Shown: piece by piece, positions 36,053-44,514 of the stretch
Numbering within the stretch: position 1 is the first letter of the stretch
Layout of the letters: each line of letters opens with the position of its first letter
Assembly (NCBI RefSeq): GCF_042944905.1
Contig: NZ_CP168496.1
Span: 1,302,001 to 1,366,000, forward strand
Reading direction: 5' to 3'
Source: Psychrobacillus sp042944905
Lineage (GTDB): Bacteria > Bacillota > Bacilli > Bacillales_A > Planococcaceae
Length of the DNA: 64,000 bases
Position numbers and translations under genes: made by a program
The notes under the pieces: model-generated
The model's database searches: none
What the model saw: the letters and a program-made list of their open reading frames with translations, nothing else
Told to the model about the DNA's origin: nothing

Positions 36053-36742
36053 GTGAAGAAACATGGAGAGGAGCTAATCTATGCTGGAGCATGGGTGCTT
36101 GTAATTGGCACGACTATCTCTGCCCTAGGACAAACGAAAGAAATTGCGGTGGGAAATCCAAATGGTGCAAAGTGGGTTGCTCAAGGAAATGCCATTCAAG
36201 CTATTGGTAATGGTCTTCAAGGTCTGGGAAATATAGAATTATTTTTGGAAGAAAAAGAGCCGTTCCAAATGGACGGTATCATAGGTGCATGGCTTCAAGT
36301 TGGTGGGAACATAACAGATGTAGTTGCAACGGACATTGAAATCCACACTTCCAAAGAAGACGGACTTAGATTAAATGCAGTTGGTAGCGGGGTCCAAGGT
36401 CTTGGGGCGGTATATGAGGCTGTAGGAGCTGCAGCAGGAATATCTCCTACTAAAAATCTTGAGGTAACAGGAAATAGCTTATTCGCACTAGGAGCATTTC
36501 TTGATGCAACTGGCAGCGTTTTCGTATTAAATAAAATGGATACATCGGGAGGTAGCTTGTCATTGATTGGAAGCTGGGTTCAAGTTGTTGGCGCATATGT
36601 TGAAGTAATTGCATTAACAATAGCTTCGAATATCAACCTAACATCACAAAAAACGCAAGATGATACTGGTATGAGGTATTATTGGTACATGCCGAATTCT
36701 GATTTGCTAAATGGAATTAAGATGGTGCCTTTTTATCATTAA
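36053..36742 (+). CDS. DUF6944-type Gly-periodic repetitive protein (copy 2)
   Basis: A 229-aa paralogue of the protein at 26058, alike over nearly its whole length, with the same Gly-bounded repeats: GAWVLVIGTTISALGQ, GNAIQAIGNGLQGLGN, GAWLQVGGN, GSGVQGLGAVYEAVG, GNSLFALGAFLDATG, GSWVQVVGA. The leader is also conserved (GTAACTTCTT then GGAACGGTGGG and GTTGTGAAGAAACATGGAGA). GTG 36053 is used for parity with copy 1; ATG 36035 would add six residues. The C-terminus diverges but keeps YYWY-P-N. The function is unknown. Confidence 0.8.
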   Translation: MKKHGEELIYAGAWVLVIGTTISALGQTKEIAVGNPNGAKWVAQGNAIQAIGNGLQGLGNIELFLEEKEPFQMDGIIGAWLQVGGNITDVVATDIEIHTSKEDGLRLNAVGSGVQGLGAVYEAVGAAAGISPTKNLEVTGNSLFALGAFLDATGSVFVLNKMDTSGGSLSLIGSWVQVVGAYVEVIALTIASNINLTSQKTQDDTGMRYYWYMPNSDLLNGIKMVPFYH

Positions 36743-36999
36743 CTATTCTTCTTAATCTCATAGGTGTATTTAAGAAATTAGATATGAAGGTAGGAATAAC
36801 AACGATATGATTCCTTTTTAATCTAAATGATTCATTTAGAATCCAATAACCCTAATTTTTTGAATGATTTTAATTAAAATAATTCATTTCATTAATTTTG
36901 ATTAAGATACTATAATATCCCTTGGAAGTAAAAAACATCGTGTTTACTATCTGATTCCTATACAATATGAAGAATATTACTCGTATAGGGGGAATGACA

Positions 37000-37896
37000 A
37001 TGGAGCTTCGCAATCTAAAGACCTTTTTGATTGTGGCCGATTGTGGGGGATTTACCCGTGCTGGTGAACAGTTGGGGTATACACAGTCGACAGTAACTAA
37101 TCATGTTAAAGCATTGGAAGAGGCTGTTGGAAATCGCCTCTTTGACCGGCTTGGGAAAACGGTTGTTTTAACGGACGCGGGCCAACATCTAGCGTCATAT
37201 GCAAAGGAAATTTTACAACTCTACCAGGAAGCAGTTGACTCTTCACGGTTAAACATGGAACCTTCTGGTACGGTCTTGATTGGGGCAAATGAATCCCTAA
37301 TGGTGTATAGGTTGCCAACCATCTTGTATGAGTTTAAGAGGATGTACCCGAATGTTCATCTTATTTTACAACCATCCGAAAGCCAAGAGCTTAATAACGA
37401 ATTGAAATCCGGTAAATTTGATTTGGCATTATTTACAAATCCTGAAAAACTAGGATCTGATATCGTCACGAATGATCTAGTGAAAGAGACATTGGTGATG
37501 ATTGCCCCGCCAGGTCACCGTTTATGTGACAAAGCTATTATCACCCCAGACGATTTGGAGGGTGAAGTGTTGCTTTTAACGGAGTCTGGAAGTTATCGTG
37601 ATTTGTTAGAAAGATGGATCAAAGAAGAAGGCGTGGGTTGTTCCCGCATTGCTTTCTGGAATATCGAGGCCATCAAGCAATCAGTAAAGTGTGGCTTGGG
37701 TCTTTCTTATCTACCCTTAATGACGGTGAGGGATGAACTGGAACGAGGCAGTTTAATTGAATTACCTTGGGTGCACAGCGAGGAATTCGTAACTACCCAA
37801 CTCGCATATCACAAAGATAAATGGCTGACGCCTGCGATGAATAAATTAATTGAAATAATTGAAAAACACGCAAAGAAATGGGAGTCAGAAGACTGA
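37000..37896 (+). CDS. LysR-family transcriptional regulator
   Basis: A 298-aa LysR regulator. The N-terminal winged helix (LRNLKTFLIVADCGGFTRAG, LGYTQSTVTNHVKALEEAVG, RLFDRLGKTVVLTDAG) is followed by a periplasmic-binding-like effector domain. ATG 37000 is chosen because GGGGGA lies 7 nt upstream; the frame from 36967 would add 11 residues. It is followed by a yitT-like gene 89 bp downstream on the same strand, so it does not have the usual divergent target. The effector is unknown. Confidence 0.9.
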   Translation: MELRNLKTFLIVADCGGFTRAGEQLGYTQSTVTNHVKALEEAVGNRLFDRLGKTVVLTDAGQHLASYAKEILQLYQEAVDSSRLNMEPSGTVLIGANESLMVYRLPTILYEFKRMYPNVHLILQPSESQELNNELKSGKFDLALFTNPEKLGSDIVTNDLVKETLVMIAPPGHRLCDKAIITPDDLEGEVLLLTESGSYRDLLERWIKEEGVGCSRIAFWNIEAIKQSVKCGLGLSYLPLMTVRDELERGSLIELPWVHSEEFVTTQLAYHKDKWLTPAMNKLIEIIEKHAKKWESED

Positions 37897-37985
37897 CAGT
37901 ACAGTACATAAAGTGGCGTTTGGCCGAATTGCGGCTGAACACCCAATTTTTTGACGGGTTAAATTGGTAGGAGGAAATACATTAC

Positions 37986-38822
37986 ATGGCACAACAACGT
38001 TTCAAAGAAATATCTTTAATCATTATAGGGTCCCTATTATTCGCGATTGGTATTAACTATTTTGCAATCCCATATCGATTATCCGAAGGTGGCGTCATTG
38101 GGGTTACCGTTATTACATACTATTTATTCCAATGGTCACCTGGTGTTGTAAACCTTGTTATCAATGCTATCCTTTTGACGATAGGCTATAAATTTTTCGA
38201 TAAAAAGACAATGATTTATACAGTAATAGGAATCATTTCTTCCTCATTTTTTCTGTTCATAACAGAAGACGTTGGACATCGATTGAACGGGGACACCTTG
38301 CTTGCTGCACTATTTTCAGGGGTATTTGTAGGACTTGGTTTAGGGCTGATGTTTAGAGCAGGTGGAACTTCCGGAGGATCCGCCATTATAGCGCGTTTAG
38401 CCAATCAATATTTAGGATGGAGTCTAGGGAAAGGCGTCCTCGTCATTGATATTATCGTTATTGGGGGTTCGGTATTCATCATTGGCCAAGAAAAAGCAAT
38501 GTACACACTTGTTGCTGTGTTTTTAGGTTCTAAAGTAATCGATTATGTGATTGAAGGACTGAATAGCCGAACGGCAGTGACAATCATTTCCGAACACTCC
38601 GAATCGATTCGCCAGTTTATCTTAGAAAACATGACGCGAGGCGTGACGATTTTAGAAGGACGCGGCGGTTATAGCCAGGACCAAAAGGAAGTCCTCTATA
38701 TTGTCATCAATCAACAAGAACTAGTCCAATTGAAACAAACCATCAAAAGTGTAGATGAACAAGCATTTGTCGTCGTACATGATGTCCGCGATGTATTAGG
38801 GAGTGGGTTTAGTGTAAGCTGA
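37986..38822 (+). CDS. YitT-family membrane protein (DUF161 + DUF2179)
   Basis: A 278-aa protein with five to six N-terminal membrane helices, including LSEGGVIGVTVITYYLF, GLGLGLMFRAGGTSGGSAII (the family Gly-rich motif) and YVIEGLNSRTAVTII, then a cytosolic DUF2179 ferredoxin-like domain (MTRGVTILEGRGGYSQDQKE, LYIVINQQELVQLKQTIK). The family is widespread in Firmicutes and its transport role is unproven. GGAGG precedes the ATG. A very strong terminator follows. Confidence 0.9.
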   Translation: MAQQRFKEISLIIIGSLLFAIGINYFAIPYRLSEGGVIGVTVITYYLFQWSPGVVNLVINAILLTIGYKFFDKKTMIYTVIGIISSSFFLFITEDVGHRLNGDTLLAALFSGVFVGLGLGLMFRAGGTSGGSAIIARLANQYLGWSLGKGVLVIDIIVIGGSVFIIGQEKAMYTLVAVFLGSKVIDYVIEGLNSRTAVTIISEHSESIRQFILENMTRGVTILEGRGGYSQDQKEVLYIVINQQELVQLKQTIKSVDEQAFVVVHDVRDVLGSGFSVS

Positions 38823-38920
38823 TTTTGGGGCTTGTAAATTTGGGGCTTGATGCTTGTCCCTGCCCCTGGAAAGCCAAGTGCTTTGGGCAACACATCAGAT
38901 ATTCTATTACCTTTAAAGTA

Positions 38921-38965
38921 ATGGATCGTGAAGTGACTCGGTCACTTCACGATCCATTTTTTTTC
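38921..38965. terminator. Strong terminator after the YitT gene
   Basis: A perfect 17-bp stem (38921-38937 with 38941-38957, arms beginning ATGGATCGTG) with loop TCG is followed by eight T. Confidence 0.95.
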
Positions 38966-39070
38966 GATAATCTTGTGTTGATCTTTTGCAATAGTTGTTC
39001 CTGCTCACTTATTCTAAGTTCATGTATATGCTTTTATATCATTTTGAAAATTAATTTAAGAGAATTAGTA

Positions 39071-40636
39071 TCATTTATCAGAATCTTCTTTATTAGGAAC
39101 TTTTTTGTGGAATATCGTTCCGATATTTTCAGAAGTTAAATTACCAAAATCTTTAATCATCCACTTCATCCAGCCTACGATCATAATGAGCATGATGAAT
39201 ATGACTGGTACTCCGGTTATGATCGCACTAGTTTTGATTGTGTTCAGATCTGCACCAATGAAAATCATCGTCAAGGGAACTATTGCCAACATGATACACC
39301 AAAATAGTCTGTGCATTGGGTGAGGATCTTCATTTTCGCTTAACCCAGGTGTTGCAGTTGATGCCATTGTGAATGCTGCTCCATCAAGTGTTGATGCAAG
39401 GAATAGAACTGATACAATGCAAAATAAAATCATGAAAATACTACTAAACGGAAGTGTTTGAAGTACTTCAATTATTGCCATATTATCATTACCTTCAGCC
39501 AACATTCCAACCATATCAACCATACCTTTTAGTTGTCTATCGATTGAAAGACTTGAAATTACTCCGAAAAAGAAGAAGCATCCAACGCTTCCACTGATTA
39601 ATGTGTTAGCGATAACAGATCGTATTGTTCTACCTTTTGAAACTTTTGCAATGAAGATTCCTGTAAAGGGTGCATAAGTAATCCAATAAAGCCAATAAAA
39701 GATTGTCCAAGATTCTGGAAATCCAGATTGTCCTATCGGATCTGTAAACAAACTCATTTGGACGAAGTTTTGAAGCATCAGTCCTAGTGCGTTCGTACTA
39801 TTAGAAATTATAAAGATCCCTGGTCCTACTAAAATTATTGCCACACAAAACAAGAGTGCTAACTTTGTAGTCCAGTTCGAAATCCTTGCCATTCCTTTTT
39901 GAAGTCCGATATAAGAACTCAAAGAATATACCACTGAAATTAACAATATTAATATTACATTCATTTTAAAGGAAGAAGTTATTCCAAAAACAGTACTAAG
40001 CACATTTGAAACTAATGGCACTGAAACACCTAAAGTGATACTTAACCCACCAAAACAGATGAATATAAACATGATGTCTACAATTCTACCTATAACACCA
40101 TTTTGTTTAATGCCTGTAATGGAGCTGATTATGGAGCTAAGACTTAAACCATTATTTTTTCTAATATAGAAATGATAGCATATAGGAAGGGCTACTAAAG
40201 AATATAATGTCCAAGCACTAAAACCCCAATGAAACATATTGTATGGCAATGCCATTTCAAAAGCACGCTGAGAATTCGCTTCGATTCCAATTCCTGGAGT
40301 ATTAATATAATAGGCCCATTCAATAAACGCCCAGTACACAGTTGCTGACCCAAGTCCACAAGCAATCATCATAGAAACCCATTTGAATGTAGAATACTCG
40401 GGTAGTTCATCACCGAAACGAATCTTACCGTATTTGCTAAAAGCAACGAAAACAAGCAAGAGTAACCCAAAGAATGTGAAGAGAAGTGTGAATGAACCAA
40501 ACCAATGTGTCATGGAACCAAAAATACTATTTGCAATTTGCTGAGATTCTACCGGTTTGAAATATAGAAATCCTACGATCAATAAAACTAATGTAAGACT
40601 AAGGGAAATAAGCAATTTATCAATTTTTTTATTCAT
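39071..40636 (-). CDS. BCCT-family transporter (betaine/carnitine/choline type)
   Basis: A 521-aa polytopic transporter. Family features are GDELPEYSTFKWVSMMIACG near TM2, WGFSAWTLYSLVALPICYHF, and the substrate-site helix segment TIFYWLYWITYAPFTGIFIA followed by KVSKGRTIRSVI. BCCT proteins import quaternary ammonium compounds with Na+ or H+, or by exchange. ATG 40636 is preferred over 40651 because GGGAG lies 9 nt upstream of it. It is the last gene of a GntR/MR-MLE/MR-MLE/BCCT set, 27 bp after the preceding enzyme gene, so it probably imports the substrate of those enzymes. Confidence 0.93.
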   Translation of the reverse strand: MNKKIDKLLISLSLTLVLLIVGFLYFKPVESQQIANSIFGSMTHWFGSFTLLFTFFGLLLLVFVAFSKYGKIRFGDELPEYSTFKWVSMMIACGLGSATVYWAFIEWAYYINTPGIGIEANSQRAFEMALPYNMFHWGFSAWTLYSLVALPICYHFYIRKNNGLSLSSIISSITGIKQNGVIGRIVDIMFIFICFGGLSITLGVSVPLVSNVLSTVFGITSSFKMNVILILLISVVYSLSSYIGLQKGMARISNWTTKLALLFCVAIILVGPGIFIISNSTNALGLMLQNFVQMSLFTDPIGQSGFPESWTIFYWLYWITYAPFTGIFIAKVSKGRTIRSVIANTLISGSVGCFFFFGVISSLSIDRQLKGMVDMVGMLAEGNDNMAIIEVLQTLPFSSIFMILFCIVSVLFLASTLDGAAFTMASTATPGLSENEDPHPMHRLFWCIMLAIVPLTMIFIGADLNTIKTSAIITGVPVIFIMLIMIVGWMKWMIKDFGNLTSENIGTIFHKKVPNKEDSDK

Positions 40637-40663
40637 ATCATTTTCTCCCATTTATTAGAATAT

Positions 40664-41782
40664 TTATTTCACCTTGTACTTTTCAATTACATCTTCATTA
40701 AGCTCGACCCCAAGCCCTATGCAATCTGGTACGGTAACGTAACCGTTTTTGGAAGGGTTCAGATTGCTTACTAGACTTGTGAACAATGGACTGGTGCTTT
40801 GCGAGTATTCCATCAAATCACCATCTTTTGTGGACGCCAAGAATTGAACTGTTGCTGCCAGAAGAATTCCTGTGCTGAAACCATGGGGAACAAGTTTTGT
40901 TCCATTCATTGCTGCCAAATCGTAAATTTTCCGCATTTCACTAATACCACCACAACGAGTGATATCGGGCTGGACAATGTCAGGCTGGGCAAATTCAAGG
41001 AAGTCTCTAAATTCATATCGTGTAGTCAAAGATTCTCCTCCTGCAAGCTTTGCACCTGTTACCCCAGTCAACTTGGCATAACTCTTCATGTCATCGGCAA
41101 GTATAGGTTCTTCAATCCAGTTCAAGTTGAATTTTTCTAAACGCTTGAACATATTTACCGCACGTCCATAGGTGTTCCATTTTGAAGCAAGGTCAATTTG
41201 CAATTCAAAATCATTTCCTAATTCTTCCCTAACCGCTTTAACAATTTCGTAATCGATATTATCGTCATCGCCAAGAACTCCACCGCCGAATTTTAGGCTT
41301 GTAAAGCCTTGCGCTTTTAGATTTCGAGCTATTTTTTTACTTTCTTCAGGTGTATCTCCAGGTATGAAAGTACCATACACTCTAATTTTATCGCGGTATT
41401 TCCCACCTAATAGCATGTGTATCGGTACTTGATAATACTGAGAGGCAATATCCCATAACGCAATGTCAATTGCACTCATCGCGTGGATTCCTGCACCACG
41501 CCTTCCGAGATAGTTGGAAGACCAATACATTTTATCCCATAGTTTCTGGATTTCTAGTGGATTCTCCCCAATAAGTAATGCTTTTAACCCAGAGCAGTAA
41601 AGATTGGAGTTAGGGGCTTCAATTATTGCCCGAACTACCATTGGAGATGTGTCACTTTCACCAATTCCAACCAAACCGTTGTCGGTAAACACCTTAACAA
41701 TTACGGCGTCTTCTCCCCATTCACATTTTTCATCTATGGAAGGGACCCTGAGTTCTATTACTTCGATGTCTGTAATTTTCAT
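40664..41782 (-). CDS. Mandelate racemase/muconate lactonizing enzyme family protein 1
   Basis: A 372-aa enolase-superfamily enzyme. The N-terminal capping domain is followed by a barrel with candidate catalytic Lys in FTSLKFGGGVLG, metal ligands Asp in ELQIDLASKW, Glu in NWIEEPILADD and Glu in LAGGESLTTR, and a C-terminal His in LVPHGFSTGI (general acid/base). All the expected positions are filled, so it should be an active dehydratase or epimerase acting next to a carboxylate. The substrate is unknown. It lies between a second family member and the BCCT transporter gene. Confidence 0.9.
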   Translation of the reverse strand: MKITDIEVIELRVPSIDEKCEWGEDAVIVKVFTDNGLVGIGESDTSPMVVRAIIEAPNSNLYCSGLKALLIGENPLEIQKLWDKMYWSSNYLGRRGAGIHAMSAIDIALWDIASQYYQVPIHMLLGGKYRDKIRVYGTFIPGDTPEESKKIARNLKAQGFTSLKFGGGVLGDDDNIDYEIVKAVREELGNDFELQIDLASKWNTYGRAVNMFKRLEKFNLNWIEEPILADDMKSYAKLTGVTGAKLAGGESLTTRYEFRDFLEFAQPDIVQPDITRCGGISEMRKIYDLAAMNGTKLVPHGFSTGILLAATVQFLASTKDGDLMEYSQSTSPLFTSLVSNLNPSKNGYVTVPDCIGLGVELNEDVIEKYKVK

Positions 41783-41877
41783 TTTAAACTTCCTTTTTAT
41801 AGCATTTCTTATAAACTTTAAAAAATATAGATGTAATCATAAATAGCTGTCCTGTTATTTGTTATAATATAGGTGGA

Positions 41878-41932
41878 CAGAATCTCTTGAAATATGAATG
41901 GTTGCCGCCGCATATTTTTTAAGCAGATTCTG
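41878..41932. repeat. Nested hairpin between the two enolase-superfamily genes
   Basis: Outer arms ACAGAATCT (41878-41886) and AGATTCTGT (41924-41932) enclose inner arms AAATATG/CATATTT around GGTTGCCGCCG. A T-run follows on the plus strand only, so on the minus-strand message it is not a standard terminator and may be a processing or stabilising stem-loop. Confidence 0.5.
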
Positions 41933-41935
41933 TTT

Positions 41936-43075
41936 TTATTCTGACCATCCTTTTTTGTTATAAGCCAATATACAGGTTGCAGACTTTTCGATAAGCTGCC
42001 AGTCCATTTCTATCCCTAAACCGTTTCCACTTGGGGCATGTACATAGCCATCTTTGTCTGTTCTTATCGTTGTCTTTGCACCAAACTCCAATGCTTCAAC
42101 TGGAATAGCTTGTTCAAAATATAAACAGTTATTATAAGCAAGCATCAAGTGTAAATTAGCTGCTTGGGATAATGTATAACCCCACGATTGAAGTTCTACT
42201 GTCATAGAATTCGCTTCAGCAAGAGCCATTATTTTTCTAGTTTGCGTTACCCCGCCGGCCAATGTTGCATCAACTCTTGCACTTGACCAGGCTCCAAGTC
42301 GAATTCCTTGTTCTATTTGATTTAAATGGAGCAAGGTATTACCAGCAGGAAGAATCGGGATTTGAACACGAGATCTCAATTCCTTATAGCCCTCTATATC
42401 TGTATCAGGAAGAGGAGCTTCGAACCAGATATAATCCATCAATTCTAGCTCTTTTGCGACTTTAAGCGCCTCATGTCTTGTATATGCTCCTTCAACATCC
42501 ATCATAAATTTCAAACCTGAATCTTTAAAGACTTTATAAATAGATCGAGCTAATGCTAAGTCTTGTTCTGGTTCGCACCAAGTATGAAACTTAATGGCAC
42601 GATATCCTTGCTCTTTTAATTCGTGGACATGAGTTATATAGTCTTCTATACTTGGCAAAAATGATGTACTTGCATACGAAAGAATTTTGTTACGCGCACC
42701 TCCCAAAAATTGATATAGAGGCATTTTTGCAAATTTCGCAACAAGATCCCAAAGTGCAATATCAATGGGAGATTGAGCCTGTGGTGTCAGCTGAACGCAT
42801 CTATCTACCAAGATTTTATAAATTGCTTCTCTCTTCAACGCAGATTTTCCAATTAAGAATGGAATAAGATGACGAATCGATTCAGCTAGACTTTTATCAA
42901 TACCTGCTTCCGTCCAAGAAATAGTACTACCAAAACCTTCATATCCATCCTCCGTTTGAATCCGTACAATTGTATTTGTAATTGTAAGGTCAGAGTAGTG
43001 GGAAGAAGTCTTATAACGGGCATTAGGGCCAGCAACAACGTAAATAGTAATGTTTGAGATTATTAATTTCGACAT
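41936..43075 (-). CDS. Mandelate racemase/muconate lactonizing enzyme family protein 2
   Basis: A 379-aa enolase-superfamily protein. The barrel shows AIKFHTWCEPEQD (Lys followed by His at i+2), metal-ligand Asp in FMMDVEGAYTR and Glu in IWFEAPLPDTD. The third usual Glu/Asp position reads ILPAGNTLLHL, with Asn. The C-terminal His-bearing segment is replaced by ELQSWGYTLSQAANLHL. It is clearly different from family protein 1 and probably carries out another step. It starts 30 bp after the GntR stop and is followed 153 bp later by enzyme 1. The substrate is unknown. Confidence 0.88.
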   Translation of the reverse strand: MSKLIISNITIYVVAGPNARYKTSSHYSDLTITNTIVRIQTEDGYEGFGSTISWTEAGIDKSLAESIRHLIPFLIGKSALKREAIYKILVDRCVQLTPQAQSPIDIALWDLVAKFAKMPLYQFLGGARNKILSYASTSFLPSIEDYITHVHELKEQGYRAIKFHTWCEPEQDLALARSIYKVFKDSGLKFMMDVEGAYTRHEALKVAKELELMDYIWFEAPLPDTDIEGYKELRSRVQIPILPAGNTLLHLNQIEQGIRLGAWSSARVDATLAGGVTQTRKIMALAEANSMTVELQSWGYTLSQAANLHLMLAYNNCLYFEQAIPVEALEFGAKTTIRTDKDGYVHAPSGNGLGIEMDWQLIEKSATCILAYNKKGWSE

Positions 43076-43105
43076 TTAATTTTTCACCCCCTCTCATTGC
43101 AATTT

Positions 43106-43762
43106 TTATTCAAGAAGATAGACATCTGGAATATTTGTTTCATTAATATGCTTTCGTAATGATTCCACAGCTTCTTCAATTGTTCCTCCAGATAATAGAG
43201 TACTAGCCAATTCCTCATGATCTAGAAGCCATTTTTGTAAAGTCCCTGATTTGCTATTTTGGTATAAAAAATGCAAACGAATACGGTGAACGATACTCTC
43301 CCAAATATTAATGACATTTTCCATTTTGGAAGAAATGACAATCATCTCATGGAATTTTATATCCAACTCAATGAAAGTTGGTAAATCTTCGTAGCTTACA
43401 GCTATTTTCATATTTTTTAGAATATCTTTGAATTGTTCTTTTGTTTCAGCATTCCATGAGGGTAATCCTTTTTTTAAAGCATAACTTTCAATCATTATTC
43501 GCATTGGAATAAGTATTTCAATAACTTCTTCTTGTGATATAGTTGCAACCCTTGTTTCCTTGTAAGGAGACGAAATTAGAAAACCTTCTAATTCTAATAA
43601 CAACATTGCTTCTCTGACTGAAGTTCGGCTAACACCTAGCTCCTGCGAAACTTGTGTTTCAGTAATTTTTTCTCCTTGTTTTAGTTTCCCCTCAAATATT
43701 AACTTTCTAATTTCCTGTGCAATTCTATGTTTCAAGGAAAATTTAGATATATTTGTATTCAA
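43106..43762 (-). CDS. GntR-family regulator (FadR/FCD subfamily)
   Basis: A 218-aa regulator. The winged helix (LIFEGKLKQGEKITETQVSQ, ELGVSRTSVREAMLLLELEG) is followed by an all-helical FCD ligand-binding domain with the metal-site residues (ELDIKFHEMIV, WLLDHEELASTLL). It is the first gene of the catabolic set and very probably its repressor, with palindromic sites immediately upstream. Its ligand is likely a carboxylate of the pathway. Confidence 0.9.
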   Translation of the reverse strand: MNTNISKFSLKHRIAQEIRKLIFEGKLKQGEKITETQVSQELGVSRTSVREAMLLLELEGFLISSPYKETRVATISQEEVIEILIPMRIMIESYALKKGLPSWNAETKEQFKDILKNMKIAVSYEDLPTFIELDIKFHEMIVISSKMENVINIWESIVHRIRLHFLYQNSKSGTLQKWLLDHEELASTLLSGGTIEEAVESLRKHINETNIPDVYLLE

Positions 43763-43777
43763 TCTAACACTCCTCTC

Positions 43778-43804
43778 TTAGACATTGTCTAATTGTCGAC
43801 AATT
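43778..43804. promoter_or_regulatory. Overlapping palindromes, candidate GntR operator
   Basis: TTAGACA-T-TGTCTAA (43778-43792) and the perfect palindrome AATTGTCGACAATT (43791-43804) share two bases, 16-42 bp upstream of the GntR start. TTGTCGACAA resembles the FadR-subfamily pattern TNGTNNNACNA. A further ACAATTTTGT lies at 43835-43844. Confidence 0.55.
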
Positions 43805-44314
43805 TGATTCCTAGACTTATAATAAATATTTCCGACAATTTTGTAAATAGTTTTATTTCAATTTTCATTAAAGTCTAAATTATATTATTATATCTTATCT
43901 ATTCAGGTATCAATAGTCACTAGAGGTTCGTATTGTTGTTAACAGAAGGAAGGAGCAATATATCTTTTAAGTTGCATTAATTGCTAGGTCAAGGTATTAA
44001 TGAGACCCAAGTAACTTACATTTTTTAGAAGAGTGAAAATAAAGGGTATCATTTAGGTTGGAATACAGTTCTTTAAGCTCTATTTTTTTGGGGTTTCTTA
44101 TGACCTACTTTTTATTTAGCTTTCTCTTAACCTTTCTAGTAATAGCAACCCAGGAAGATAGGATTAGTTTTTGAAAAGGAAAAATATGAAAAATATGAAA
44201 TATGTAAAAAATTAATAAACTTTAGATTAACCGTACCTATTTTTTACATGAGTTAAATGATTCATGTGTTAATAGAATATATTATGCTAATATAGAAAAA
44301 AATAAAACTAAATA
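43805..44314 (+). other. Long AT-rich leader region before the c-di-GMP riboswitch
   Basis: About 500 bp between the divergent GntR operon and the M60 gene with no convincing frame. An extended -10 promoter TGCTAATAT (TAATAT at 44288-44293) starts about 20 bp before the aptamer and is the likely promoter of the riboswitch transcript; its -35 is poor. A T-run at 44087-44092 has no clear hairpin. Confidence 0.45.
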
Positions 44315-44385
44315 GGCAAACCTACAGAAATGTAGGGACGCAAAGCTAAAGGGACTAAGGTTTATAACTATGTCAGCCAGTTGCC
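44315..44385 (+). promoter_or_regulatory. Cyclic di-GMP-I (GEMM) riboswitch aptamer
   Basis: P1 pairs GGCAA (44315-44319) with TTGCC (44381-44385). A second stem CCTACA-GAAA-TGTAGG has the GNRA tetraloop, followed by the conserved GACGCAAAGCTAAAGGG and, on the 3' side, CTATGTCAGCCAG. Order and spacing match the GEMM-I consensus including the tetraloop-receptor arrangement. It controls the secreted M60-like peptidase gene starting at 44515. A terminator at 44450-44473 suggests transcriptional control. Confidence 0.95.
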
Positions 44386-44449
44386 AAAGAGTGCATGATG
44401 CTTTTTGTTTGTGCGAGGATGGAATCATCAAACCTCTCATAAATTGAAT

Positions 44450-44473
44450 CTACTCTAAGGGAGTAGTTTTTTT
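44450..44473 (+). terminator. Riboswitch expression-platform terminator
   Basis: The stem CTACTC/GAGTAG with loop TAAGG is followed by TTTTTTT, 65 bp after the aptamer and 42 bp before the start codon. Another hairpin-forming stretch GAGGATGG...CAAACCTC at 44415-44436 may be the competing element. Confidence 0.8.
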
Positions 44474-44514
44474 ATGGATTTTTAATGGTAAATAATTCAT
44501 AGGGAGGAATAATT

